A stretch of DNA of 31,925 bases from assembly GCF_034259425.1 (NCBI RefSeq), contig NZ_JAXIVU010000024.1:1-31925 (forward strand). Direction: 5' to 3'. The notes below the pieces were generated by a model. The model saw only the letters and a list, made by a program, of their open reading frames with translations. It did no database searches and was not told where the DNA came from. The translations under genes were made by a program, and so were the position numbers. The DNA comes from Denitrificimonas halotolerans. GTDB taxonomy: Bacteria > Pseudomonadota > Gammaproteobacteria > Pseudomonadales > Pseudomonadaceae. This document shows, one piece after another, positions 8,258 to 17,773 of this stretch (its first letter is position 1; every line of letters begins with the position of its first letter).

Positions 8258-11200
8258 ATGTTGCCTGAACTTACAAACTTTGAAGACACTATTACACTGG
8301 TTAGCAATACGGGTATTCAATTCATTGATTTAGGCCTTAATTTGCAAGTGAATAGAGAACCAAGTGGGGAGTTTGTTAAAGCTACTAATCAAACTGTAAC
8401 TCGACTTGCATATAACGCTGAAGATGACTTTTATTATTACGATAAAACAGCAGAGCTGATTTCAAATAATATTGTACGGGTTCAGCCCAGTTATGATTTA
8501 CCACTTGAAGACAGTTTGAAACTGTTTAATGGGCAGTGGGTACCGTTGCCATTTTTACGTTTTACAGCCCCCTATACATATGCTCAAGGGCCATCGAACT
8601 GGGCGCGTATGCGCATTGTTAAACTGGATGAGCCTGATAGTGATGGTAATAATTACCGCATTACCATTGCCTTTGATACCACATTAATGCCTGACAATGA
8701 GTACGCAAACTATTTGGCGCCTAGCGCTACGGATATGAACAGTGGTTTGCTCTTTAAACTCAGTATGGGAGTTGAGCAGACTAACTGGTTTTTTACTCAA
8801 GACTGGGTCAATGATTGGCTTGAAGCGATTTTTAAAGAAGGATCAACACATCTGGATGCACAAGAGCTTGAAGAGGCTTTAGGCTTGTATGAGCCGCAGG
8901 CACACATGCTCAACTTGCTCAGTTTGATTGCCCCTACTACGGTGCACAAAAGCCCAACACAACCTCGCTTACAAGTGCCTATTGTGCGTTTGATCAGCAG
9001 TACAATTACCGGTTCTAAGGCGGTAGTACCTGTTGATTTGGTGTTAGATGTGGGGAACTCACGCACCTGTGGTATTTTGATCGAGAATCTTGGTGCAGGC
9101 CATTCACGCTTAAACAGTAATTACGTTTTGCAGTTGCGTGACTTATCAGCACCAGAACGGGTGTATAACGATGCATTTGAAAGCCGCATTGAGTTTGCTC
9201 AAGCAGTTTTTGGTAAAGAGAATTATGCTGTTAAAAGTGGTCGTAATGATGCTTTTTTATGGCCAACCATTGCCCGTGTTGGTGCTGAAGCCGGTCGTTT
9301 AGCCAGTCGCCGTCGAGGTACAGAAGGATCAACGGGTTTATCCAGTCCTAAACGTTATTTATGGGATGAGAATCGCCATCAGTATCCTTGGCGCTTTAAT
9401 TCATCTTATATTCAAAATGATTCTGAAGCTCAAGCTACTGCAGCACCGTTTTCTAATTTGATTGATGAGGACGGCCAACCTTTATATAAATTACCTGAAG
9501 ATGACCGCTTTCCCGTTTTTGTGCCGCATTATTCACGCAGTTCATTGATGACTTTTATGTTAGCCGAAGTGTTAACTCAAGCTTTATGTCAAATGAACAG
9601 TCCTGCACAACGTGCGCGACAAGGACAAACGGAAATTCCTCGACAGCTCAATAGCATCACTCTGACTGTACCACCCGGTATGGCCCAGGCTGAGCGCGCA
9701 ATTTTAAGTGATCGCTTAGAAGAAGCTATTGTTTTAGTGTGGAAAAGTTTGGGCTGGCATACTGGGGAAGAAAACCCCTACACCGCAGGGCTGGATACTG
9801 GTGTTTTTAACCCTGAGCCAAGTGTGCCAATGCCAAAAACCAATGTGGAATGGGATGAGGCATCTTGCGGTCAGTTGGTGTACTTATTTACTGAGATTAA
9901 CGAGCATTTTGCGGGGCACCCTGAACAGTTTTTTAAAGCCATCATGCGCCCTGATAAGCAGCGCCATAGTGATGCAGAAAAAATCACTTTAGCGACCATT
10001 GATATTGGTGGTGGTACGACAGATTTGGTGGTGGCTGAATACCGGCTTGAGCGTGGACAGAGCACCGGTAGTAATGCATCTATTGTGCCAAAGCAATTGT
10101 TCCGAGATAGTTTTAAAGTCGCTGGTGACGATATTGTTTTAGATGTGATCCAAACCTTTGTGATGCCTAGTTTCAAGAGGGCACTCAGTGTTGCTGGTGC
10201 TTCTAAGCTTGAGATTGATGCGTTTACTTCGGTGGTGTGCGGAAACAATCAAGTGAGCATGCAAAATCAAATTTATCGCCAGCAACTGACCTTGCAAGTA
10301 TTTGTGCCCATCGCGCTCAATATCTTAAAAATGTATGAAGAGTTCAGCTTAGAAGAGCCAGTCACTCAGCAAATCTTTAAGTTTGCTGAGTTAATGCCGG
10401 CACCGGCAAGTCAATCAGTACAGGGCTTTGTTGAAACGGAGCTGCGCCGTCATTTGGGTGACACAAATTTAGTTTTTGATTTGCATGATATTGAGATCAC
10501 CTTCGATCTGCGTAAGCTGCACGATATGTTTTTATCGGGACAGATATCTGTAACTGAATCGCTGTCTCGATTGTGTGAAGTGATTAATGAGTATCCGTGC
10601 GACATGCTGTTGCTGACGGGTCGGCCTTCTCGTTTACCCGGTTTTCAGGCTTTAGTGCGTAAGCTTCTTCCGCTCCACCCAGGGCGTATTTTGCCGATGC
10701 ATAACTATCACACCGGTGGATGGTATCCATTCCATAAAAATGGGTTAATTGAAGACCCGAAGACCACTGCTGCGGTGGGCGCCATGTTATGCATGTTGAC
10801 GGCAGAATACAGCATCATGAATTTCTTCTTCCTATCTCGCAATCTTAAGCCGTATTCAACCATCCGCTATTTTGGGGTGATTGATAAAAGGAATCAGATC
10901 AGTGGCGGCGATGTGTTGTATGACAATATTCAGACGGTCGATGGCAAGATTCAACTGCCGACTGTTGATGGTACAGAAGAAGGGGATCCTATTGAGTTGG
11001 AGTTTAGAGGGGATTTACGCCTTGGGTTTCGTCAACTTCCAATTCAGCGCTGGGCTGCATCGCCTTTGTATACCTTGCGTTTTACCGAAGAGGGCCGTGC
11101 GCAATATGCAAAAGCATCGTTACAAAGCACTGAGATTCCCGTGGTGAAAATCAGTTTTAAAGTCATTGATGATAACAGTAGTAGTAAGGGGCCTTACGCG

Positions 11201-11356
11201 GTACCTAGCGATCGTTTAGCGATCCATAAAGTGAGTTGCACTGGCAGTAACACCAACTTTAATGCGCGTCGACATTTTGAATTACAGCTCAACACCATGT
11301 TGGATACAGATATAGGTGAAACGAACTACTGGCTTGATAGTGGGAATGTGAAATGA
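8258..11356 (+). CDS. srfB: SrfB-family protein with actin/Hsp70-type ATPase fold
   Basis: A 1032-residue, apparently cytoplasmic protein of the SrfB family (Pfam virulence factor SrfB). An N-terminal region of about 250 residues unlike any domain I recognise precedes an actin/Hsp70-like ATPase core. The core shows phosphate-1 DVGNSRTCG (264-272), phosphate-2 DIGGGTTDLVV (582-592) and the adenosine-type motif LLTGRPSRLPG (785-795). The C-terminal 200 residues form a further domain. No signal peptide or membrane segment is seen. Family members were named for SsrB-regulated loci in Salmonella and lie beside srfC; their biochemical job is not settled. The stop overlaps the srfC start (ATGA), suggesting coupled translation and equal amounts of both proteins. 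The gene is intact. Confidence 0.9.
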   Translation: MLPELTNFEDTITLVSNTGIQFIDLGLNLQVNREPSGEFVKATNQTVTRLAYNAEDDFYYYDKTAELISNNIVRVQPSYDLPLEDSLKLFNGQWVPLPFLRFTAPYTYAQGPSNWARMRIVKLDEPDSDGNNYRITIAFDTTLMPDNEYANYLAPSATDMNSGLLFKLSMGVEQTNWFFTQDWVNDWLEAIFKEGSTHLDAQELEEALGLYEPQAHMLNLLSLIAPTTVHKSPTQPRLQVPIVRLISSTITGSKAVVPVDLVLDVGNSRTCGILIENLGAGHSRLNSNYVLQLRDLSAPERVYNDAFESRIEFAQAVFGKENYAVKSGRNDAFLWPTIARVGAEAGRLASRRRGTEGSTGLSSPKRYLWDENRHQYPWRFNSSYIQNDSEAQATAAPFSNLIDEDGQPLYKLPEDDRFPVFVPHYSRSSLMTFMLAEVLTQALCQMNSPAQRARQGQTEIPRQLNSITLTVPPGMAQAERAILSDRLEEAIVLVWKSLGWHTGEENPYTAGLDTGVFNPEPSVPMPKTNVEWDEASCGQLVYLFTEINEHFAGHPEQFFKAIMRPDKQRHSDAEKITLATIDIGGGTTDLVVAEYRLERGQSTGSNASIVPKQLFRDSFKVAGDDIVLDVIQTFVMPSFKRALSVAGASKLEIDAFTSVVCGNNQVSMQNQIYRQQLTLQVFVPIALNILKMYEEFSLEEPVTQQIFKFAELMPAPASQSVQGFVETELRRHLGDTNLVFDLHDIEITFDLRKLHDMFLSGQISVTESLSRLCEVINEYPCDMLLLTGRPSRLPGFQALVRKLLPLHPGRILPMHNYHTGGWYPFHKNGLIEDPKTTAAVGAMLCMLTAEYSIMNFFFLSRNLKPYSTIRYFGVIDKRNQISGGDVLYDNIQTVDGKIQLPTVDGTEEGDPIELEFRGDLRLGFRQLPIQRWAASPLYTLRFTEEGRAQYAKASLQSTEIPVVKISFKVIDDNSSSKGPYAVPSDRLAIHKVSCTGSNTNFNARRHFELQLNTMLDTDIGETNYWLDSGNVK

Positions 11357-14061
11357 ACTCCAATACATTAACAGCCAAGCAAAATGCGCTTGTGGCAAAG
11401 TGGGATGCGATTTACAAAGGTTCAGCTCATGCGTTGAACTGGATTAACGATGTGCGAGTTAGTGCACCTCGTGTGGATGCTGAAGCAGATAGTTTAAGCA
11501 TTAAGTTATATCAAGCCCGTAACCTTGCCCGCAGTTTGAGGCATGTGGCTAGCACACCGATGACGGTAGGTTTTTTTGGTTTGTCGCAAGCGGGTAAGTC
11601 GTATTTGATTTCAGCTTTGGCCGCCGATGAGCAAGGGCAGTTAGAAACTCAGGCAGGCAGTGGTGTGCGGTTGAATTTTATTGAGCATTTCAACCCCGTT
11701 GGCAGTGGTAAAGAAGCGACAGGGTTGGTGACCCGTTTCACTTGTCAAAGCCAACCTGCTGTCGACGATCATTACCCTTTGCAGTTGCGTCTGTTTAGAG
11801 AAATTGAAATTGCCATGATTCTGGCGAACTCTTGGTTTAAAGAGTTCGACCAAGAGCGTGTTGACTACCAAATTAATGATGATGTCATTGAGCAAGCCTT
11901 AGCGCCTTATGAACAGCTGGATACCAGTGTGCCTGTGCCAGGTGTCAGTGCCGAAGATATTGTTGCGTTTTTAGATTACATGCGTGGGTTATCTAAGAAT
12001 ACGGCGAGCAAGTTGGAGGCTAAATATTGGCCACGTTTAATTAAAATTGCTCCTTATTTAAATATTACTCAACGTGCTGAAGTGTTTTCTGTTGTATGGG
12101 GGCAGCAAGCATTGCTGAAGCAGGCTTATATTCAGCTTAGCACAGCATTGCATCAACTTGGTTTAGCGCAAACCGTGTATGCAGCCACAGATGTTTTAGT
12201 GCAGGAGGTTAATGGGGTACTTAAGCAAACCAATAGCATTATGAATGTGGATACCTTGAGTTTGCTTTTAACGCCGCGAGATATCCCGGTGTATGTACGT
12301 CCGATGCAGGAGGATGGGCAACTGGGACAGCCGACTCAGGTTTTAACTGCACAGTTGACTGCTTTAACTTCTGAAATGGTTTTCCCGTTGGCGCGTGCGC
12401 CGCAAGATGAAATTGTTAAAAAAGTTGATTTATTAGACTTCCCAGGCTACCGCACCCGTGAACAGTTGGTTCGAATTGAGGATGCTGTCGAAGCTGAATC
12501 AGACAGCAGCCCAGTAGCGCGCTTGATGTTACGAGGTAAGGTGGCCTACTTATTTGAACGTTACACGACATCACAAGAAATGAGCGCTTTAGTGATGTGC
12601 ACTAGCTCAAGCAAACAAAGTGAAGTTGTGACCGTTGGGCCTGTCTTGACGGAGTGGATTTATAATACACAAGGCGCTACTCCTGAGGAGCGCGATAGCC
12701 GCTGTGGTTTGATCTGGGCGCTAACTATGATGGATATGTTCATTGATAATGGGCTTAATTTAAGTGCGGTGAACATTCCGGAACATTGCGGCAATATGAT
12801 GAAACTCACCATGACAGAGCGTTTTGGTAATTTACCTTGGATGCAAGAGTGGGACACTCAAGGTGCATTTAAGAATACGTTTTTAGTGCGCAAGCCACGT
12901 CTTAAAACCAGTTTTATTGAGTTGGATGAAGACAGAAATGAGGCTGGGTTTGTAGCGCAAACTGAAGATGAGCTACACACTTTGCGTCAAGCATTTTTGG
13001 CAACAGATACCGTTAACCGGCATATTGCTGAGCCTGCTGCGGCTTGGGATGCAATGTTGAACTTAAATGATGGCGGGATTCGTCGCTTCAGTAGCAGTTT
13101 CACAGATATTGCCAATATTGACTTTAAACTTGAGCGCTTAGAAGAGCAGTGGCAGAAACTCCATCAATCTTTAACTGGCACGTTTATGCGCTGGTATAAA
13201 GCCGACGGAGATGCAGCACTCGAGCAGCAGCGTCTTAAAGCGCAAAGCATCTTGATGGGACTCGGCCCTAGTGCTGCTTCGATTGCTGAGCTGATGCATT
13301 ACATGAAAGTACCTGACGAGATATTACGTAATCTTTATCTCAGTGGTATTTATGAAGTAGAAAGCGCGCCTGAAGAGCAAGAAGAAGATGCGTCTTTTAC
13401 TGGCTTTATGGGGGCAGATGAAGGTTTTGATTTCAGCAATATGGCAGGAACAGCTTCAGTTACTGCGACTCAGACACCTGCAGCCAATAAAGAAAATAGT
13501 AATGAGTACCGTTTTGCTAAAGCCGCTACCAGTGCTTGGATCAATCATTTGCGCGGTTTTCCTGAGCGTACCCAACTGCTTAAGTCGCTGTTTATTAAGC
13601 CGGAAGCTGTTACGGATTTAGTGAATGAAATCATCATTGCTAGTTACCGTTTTAATTTACAAGACCAACTGACTGATGCTTTGTTAGCGCACAGTGAAGT
13701 GGGTAGTCGTAGAGAGCAAACGGTCGATAAACAAGTGCTGACTGTGCAGATGATTTTACAAGATTTTGTCGCATGGTTAGGTAATTTGCAGCTGCCATTG
13801 GCAGAACGTGCGTCTCGCTATCAAAATCAGCCGGGCACAGTGTTTGATTTTTATGCGCAAGAAAGTCCAGAAGATTTGCCAAAGCTGTTAGAAAACCCGA
13901 GCAGACAAGAACAGTTGAGTTGGCGCTATTTAAATGATTGGTTTTTCGCTGTTCATGAGGCTACTGAAGCTAATGCTGGTCAAGCAGAAGGCAGTGATAT
14001 TACCCCCGAACAAAACAACGCCTTGGGCGCTGTGCTAGCAAAATTTGAGGCGTCAGTATAA
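11353..14061 (+). CDS. srfC: SrfC-family protein, large P-loop GTPase-like
   Basis: A 902-residue cytoplasmic protein of the SrfC / putative virulence factor family. A P-loop, GLSQAGKS, lies at residues 76-83. A downstream Thr in the KEATGLVTRF segment could serve as switch I, and LLDFPGYRTRE (360-370) gives a DxxG-like Walker B/G3 site. Together with the large helical remainder this resembles dynamin-like or septin-like GTPases, but no NKxD motif is obvious, so nucleotide choice is uncertain. A short acidic, low-complexity linker lies near residues 675-725 (EEQEEDASF). The start overlaps the srfB stop by four bases, and its own stop overlaps the next start by one base. With SrfB it gives the locus two cytoplasmic NTPases. 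Confidence 0.88.
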   Translation: MNSNTLTAKQNALVAKWDAIYKGSAHALNWINDVRVSAPRVDAEADSLSIKLYQARNLARSLRHVASTPMTVGFFGLSQAGKSYLISALAADEQGQLETQAGSGVRLNFIEHFNPVGSGKEATGLVTRFTCQSQPAVDDHYPLQLRLFREIEIAMILANSWFKEFDQERVDYQINDDVIEQALAPYEQLDTSVPVPGVSAEDIVAFLDYMRGLSKNTASKLEAKYWPRLIKIAPYLNITQRAEVFSVVWGQQALLKQAYIQLSTALHQLGLAQTVYAATDVLVQEVNGVLKQTNSIMNVDTLSLLLTPRDIPVYVRPMQEDGQLGQPTQVLTAQLTALTSEMVFPLARAPQDEIVKKVDLLDFPGYRTREQLVRIEDAVEAESDSSPVARLMLRGKVAYLFERYTTSQEMSALVMCTSSSKQSEVVTVGPVLTEWIYNTQGATPEERDSRCGLIWALTMMDMFIDNGLNLSAVNIPEHCGNMMKLTMTERFGNLPWMQEWDTQGAFKNTFLVRKPRLKTSFIELDEDRNEAGFVAQTEDELHTLRQAFLATDTVNRHIAEPAAAWDAMLNLNDGGIRRFSSSFTDIANIDFKLERLEEQWQKLHQSLTGTFMRWYKADGDAALEQQRLKAQSILMGLGPSAASIAELMHYMKVPDEILRNLYLSGIYEVESAPEEQEEDASFTGFMGADEGFDFSNMAGTASVTATQTPAANKENSNEYRFAKAATSAWINHLRGFPERTQLLKSLFIKPEAVTDLVNEIIIASYRFNLQDQLTDALLAHSEVGSRREQTVDKQVLTVQMILQDFVAWLGNLQLPLAERASRYQNQPGTVFDFYAQESPEDLPKLLENPSRQEQLSWRYLNDWFFAVHEATEANAGQAEGSDITPEQNNALGAVLAKFEASV

Positions 14062-15131
14062 TGAGTATAAAAGTTGCTATAAAACCTCTTGAAACCAATA
14101 TTCCTGGTCAGGCGCAAGTGCTCATCAAGGGCTGGGAAGGTACAGCGTCAGGTTTAGAGTTCAAGGTTCAGCGTAACCAAGATATGGGTTACTTAAATGG
14201 TAGTACGGGTAAATGGAGTAACAGCGAGTATTGGTTCAAGTTAAACGCTGTTGAGCAAGTGAACGAAGATCTATTGATTCATATTGGTTCTGACTTGCTA
14301 GATCCATTAATTGAAAATGTGAGTGCTGCTTACAATGTCACGTTGCGTGATGCTGAAGGTTTTGAAGATCATGGGCGGGTTAGAGTAGCAGGCGGGTTAT
14401 TGGCCAGTACAGCACTGGGTGGCAGTAAAGCCCATGAGGCTTCTGGTGCGTTGGCAACTCCAGAGGTCCCAACAGCAATAGAGACCGCCGTTGAAACCGC
14501 TGAGTCAGAGCCGCCGCCAGCGCCTGAGCCTGAAATTGAAACAGCGACTGAGAGCGTTGCACAGGTTCAGCCAGAGACTGCAGAGCGCCCGGCGGCCGGA
14601 GAGCAACAAACAAAAGTTGTTGAGAAAAAAGGAAAGGCAAAGACAGCTATTTGGGTCTTGTTAGGGCTTTTATTGCTGCTGATTATTGCTGGATTGGCTT
14701 GGTGGTTTGTTCAGAAAAAAGGGTCACTGTTAGGTGGTGCCGCATCCCCTGTAAGTGCAAGCCATAATGAGCAAGATGCTGATATTATCCCGTGCTCTAG
14801 TGCAAGTATGGGGCAAATGGATGAGTTGCAATTTGTGCAAAGCTGTTTGCAAGAATCCAAATCAAGTCAAGATCTACTGACCATCATTCAACAAGCCAAA
14901 TCCAATAATCATTGTGGCATTGCTCAGCGTTTGTATGCGAACCGTGCACAGTCAGGCGATAGTTTGATTGCCTTGGCGTATGCTAAAGAATATGACCCTA
15001 AGTTTTATGCTGCCAATGACTGTTTTAAAGCAGCCGATGTTGAGACCGCTGTGTATTGGTATGAGACTGTCTTATTAAGTGAACCAGAGCATGCTGAAGC
15101 TGCACAACGGATTGAGGAGTTAACCCAATGA
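14061..15131 (+). CDS. Single-pass membrane protein of the srf/tag-like locus, unknown function
   Basis: A 356-residue protein I do not recognise by name. Residues 1-115 form a predicted beta-rich cytoplasmic domain containing a W/G-rich stretch. A Glu/Pro/Ala-rich linker covers 125-185. A membrane helix follows a KKGKAK anchor (about 196-216, ending FVQKK). The periplasmic C-terminus (about 235-356) looks like TPR/Sel1-type helical repeats (LYANRAQSGDSLIALAYAKE; VYWYETVLLSEPEHAEAA). Its plan of cytoplasmic domain, linker, one helix and periplasmic domain matches the first and last proteins of the locus. It overlaps srfC by one base and the downstream vWA gene by four. It may bridge the cytoplasmic Srf NTPases and the periplasmic vWA protein. 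Confidence 0.75.
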   Translation: MSIKVAIKPLETNIPGQAQVLIKGWEGTASGLEFKVQRNQDMGYLNGSTGKWSNSEYWFKLNAVEQVNEDLLIHIGSDLLDPLIENVSAAYNVTLRDAEGFEDHGRVRVAGGLLASTALGGSKAHEASGALATPEVPTAIETAVETAESEPPPAPEPEIETATESVAQVQPETAERPAAGEQQTKVVEKKGKAKTAIWVLLGLLLLLIIAGLAWWFVQKKGSLLGGAASPVSASHNEQDADIIPCSSASMGQMDELQFVQSCLQESKSSQDLLTIIQQAKSNNHCGIAQRLYANRAQSGDSLIALAYAKEYDPKFYAANDCFKAADVETAVYWYETVLLSEPEHAEAAQRIEELTQ

Positions 15132-17077
15132 AACTGACTTTGACGCGTCTTGCTGCTTCACTTATAAGCGTATTAGCGTTGAGTACAGCTGCAATGGCTG
15201 CAGACAAGCCTTTATTACAAGAAGGTAAGAAAACATTATATCAGCGTGTTCTAACCACACCAGGTTGCACATTAAGCAGCCAGGCTGGTCAGCGGACTGG
15301 TAAGGAACAACCAACTTTTAGTCGTTTCTATGTTTATGAGCGTGATCAGAGTACTGGCAGTGAGTGGCTTAAAGTCGGACCTGATAGTTACGGTACTACA
15401 GTTGGATGGTTGCCCAGTGATTGTGTCGTGGACTGGAAGATGCAATTGTCGTTAGCCTTTACTAACCCTGCTAACCGTGATCGTTTGTTGTTTTTTAAAG
15501 ATCGCAGTACCTTGGAGGAGATCTTAGACTCTGAAGACCCGGCGTCTACTGTGGAACCGATACGTGCTTTGCTTGAAGTGAAGGGGAAGGCGGACAATAT
15601 TTTGTCTCAAGAGCCTGAGTACTTTGTGGATCTGCAAAAAGAGTTTTATTTATTACCAATTTTAAGTGGCGAAGAGGTGATGACGGAAGAAGGTTTCCGT
15701 ACACGTATTTTGAACATTGCTTCTGTCTCTAAAGAGGATGGCAGCAACCAAGCGAGCGCTGCGCCGGATGCGAGCAAGCAAATGAAAGAGTTCAGTGCCG
15801 CAGTGGTGTTTGTGATTGACTCAACAATATCTATGCAGCCGTATATTGAACGCACTCGCCAGGCGATTAAAGATATTTACCAACGGGTTGAAGATGAGCA
15901 GCTAGGTAAGCAGGTAAAGTTTGGTTTGGTCTCTTTTCGCAGCAGTTTAAAAGACCGGCCGGGCTTGGAATATTTAACTAAGATGTATGCAGACCCCAGC
16001 TTAGTGAAAGATGGCGCAGATTTTTTAAACAAAATTAAAGACCTTAAGCAAGCTACTGTCTCTACAGCCTATTGGTACGAAGATCCTTTAGCTGGTGTAA
16101 TGAAAGCCATTGATGATGTGAACTGGAACGAGTTCGGTGCGCGCTACATCGTTCTTATCACTGATGCCAGTGGGATGGAAGGCGATGATGTTTTAAGTTC
16201 AACTGGCTTAAATGTGGAGCAGGTACGCATTGAGGCGACTAAACCAGGGGTGGCGATTTATACTTTGCATCTGAAAACACCTGCAGGGATAAAGGATCAC
16301 GCCCGAGCGGAAGCACAGTATCGAGCACTATCCACTTATACGCCTACCAATACCTCGCTGTATTATCCAGTTGATGCAGGTGATGTGAATCAGTTTGGGG
16401 CTAAAGTGGATGCATTAGCTAACGCAATTACCAGCCAAGTGAAAGAAGCTTACTTAGGCGGTGATGTGGTAGGTAGTGCAACTCATGCTCAGATGGATGA
16501 GCAGGATCAGTTATTGAAAGATGCGCGCTTGATTGGTCATGCAATGCAGTTGCAGTATTTAGGTAGTACTACTGGGGCTAAAGCGCCGCCTGTTTTTCAG
16601 GCTTGGATCAGTGACCGTGATTTGGTTCAGCAGAATATTCCCACGACAGATGTGCGGGTTTTACTGACTAAAGCGCAGCTCAGTGACTTAAGCGACATCA
16701 TGAAAGAGATTTTAGATGCTGCAAACGAGGGGTTAATTTCCCCTGCAGAAATGTTCAGTCGTTTACGTTCGGTGGCTGCCACCATGGGAGCAGACCCTAA
16801 TCAGTTACAACAGCAAGGCAACACTAAGTTGGCCGAGTTGGGCGTGATGGGTGAATACCTTGAAGATTTACCTTATCAAAGTGAAGTGCTCAATCTTGAC
16901 GAAGAGACTTGGAAAAGCTGGGATGGTCTAGCTCAGGAAAAGTTTATTCGTAATGTCAGCACTAAATTGCGTCATTACCAACGTTACAATGCTGATGTTG
17001 ACCGGTGGGTTAAGCTCACTGCTGACGCGGACTCACGTGAAGACGTTTACCCTGTACCCTTAGAGATGATGCCTTAA
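15128..17077 (+). CDS. Periplasmic vWA-domain protein resembling the periplasmic part of T6SS kinase PpkA
   Basis: A 649-residue exported protein. The signal peptide ends at about AMA-ADK (residue 25). Residues 38-105 look like an SH3-type module (YVYERDQ...WLKVGPD...GWLPSDCVVDW). The von Willebrand A domain starts near 224 with the metal site DSTIS (231-235), where Thr replaces the usual first Ser of DxSxS, followed by the LITDASG strand. A helical C-terminus reaches residue 649. From family knowledge this SH3-like plus vWA layout matches the extracytoplasmic region of PpkA, the Ser/Thr kinase of the Pseudomonas H1-T6SS, but there is no kinase domain or membrane helix here. The gene abuts a tagT-like ATPase gene, as ppkA abuts tagT. 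It is probably a periplasmic sensor or adaptor. Confidence 0.78.
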   Translation: MKLTLTRLAASLISVLALSTAAMAADKPLLQEGKKTLYQRVLTTPGCTLSSQAGQRTGKEQPTFSRFYVYERDQSTGSEWLKVGPDSYGTTVGWLPSDCVVDWKMQLSLAFTNPANRDRLLFFKDRSTLEEILDSEDPASTVEPIRALLEVKGKADNILSQEPEYFVDLQKEFYLLPILSGEEVMTEEGFRTRILNIASVSKEDGSNQASAAPDASKQMKEFSAAVVFVIDSTISMQPYIERTRQAIKDIYQRVEDEQLGKQVKFGLVSFRSSLKDRPGLEYLTKMYADPSLVKDGADFLNKIKDLKQATVSTAYWYEDPLAGVMKAIDDVNWNEFGARYIVLITDASGMEGDDVLSSTGLNVEQVRIEATKPGVAIYTLHLKTPAGIKDHARAEAQYRALSTYTPTNTSLYYPVDAGDVNQFGAKVDALANAITSQVKEAYLGGDVVGSATHAQMDEQDQLLKDARLIGHAMQLQYLGSTTGAKAPPVFQAWISDRDLVQQNIPTTDVRVLLTKAQLSDLSDIMKEILDAANEGLISPAEMFSRLRSVAATMGADPNQLQQQGNTKLAELGVMGEYLEDLPYQSEVLNLDEETWKSWDGLAQEKFIRNVSTKLRHYQRYNADVDRWVKLTADADSREDVYPVPLEMMP

Positions 17078-17773
17078 ATGCTGACTGTTACAGGGCTCAC
17101 AGTGATTCGAGGGCGTGGGCGTCAGCAACATTGTGTGCGTCTACCACATTTAGAGTTGGCTGCTGGGCAAATACTGGCGGTTACAGGGCAAAGTGGCTGC
17201 GGTAAAAGTACTTTATTGGAGGCACTGGGTTTGCTGTTGAAGCCGGAGCAAGTTGAGGTGTTTCAGCTGGGGCAGCCTAGTATTGACTTGGCTGCATTGC
17301 AGCGCGCTGAAAAAGAAAGTCAATTGGCACAGATTCGTGCACAGCATCTTGGGTTCGTTTTACAAAGCGGTGGGCTCTTACCTTATTTAAATGTGCGCGA
17401 TAATATTCAATTGCCGCGGCGTATTTTAGGTTTGGCAGCTGAAAGCGAACGGATCGAGCAAGCGATCGTGACCTTAAACCTTGAACATTTATTAAATAAA
17501 CGCCCCAGTGCTTTATCCATTGGGGAGCGTCAGCGCGTGGCCTGTTTGCGCGCGATAGCTCATGAGCCGCAGCTGCTGTTGGCTGATGAACCAACAGCAG
17601 CGCTTGATCCCCATAGTGCTCGACGTTTATTTGAGGTTTTTTTAGACATGGTGAATGCGTTGCAGCTCAGTGCCTTGGTTGTGTCACATGACTGGGCTTT
17701 GGTTAAATCCTTTAACTTGCCTATTTTACAAGCACACAGTGAACCAGGGGAGTCGACTTTTGCGCTCGTCTAA
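17078..17773 (+). CDS. tagT: ABC transporter ATP-binding protein, LolD/MacB type (TagT-like)
   Basis: A 231-residue cytoplasmic ATPase. Walker A is GQSGCGKS (37-44), a Q-loop lies in FVLQSGGLLPYLNV, the signature is LSIGERQR (146-153), and Walker B is LLLADEP (166-172). The sequence class is that of LolD/MacB ATPases, which drive mechanical rather than transport work through FtsX-type permeases. It starts directly after the upstream stop (TAAATG) and its last 14 bases overlap the permease gene. Position between a PpkA-like vWA gene and a TagS-like permease gene argues for a TagT role. A LolD/MacB paralogue of other function is the alternative. Confidence 0.85.
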   Translation: MLTVTGLTVIRGRGRQQHCVRLPHLELAAGQILAVTGQSGCGKSTLLEALGLLLKPEQVEVFQLGQPSIDLAALQRAEKESQLAQIRAQHLGFVLQSGGLLPYLNVRDNIQLPRRILGLAAESERIEQAIVTLNLEHLLNKRPSALSIGERQRVACLRAIAHEPQLLLADEPTAALDPHSARRLFEVFLDMVNALQLSALVVSHDWALVKSFNLPILQAHSEPGESTFALV

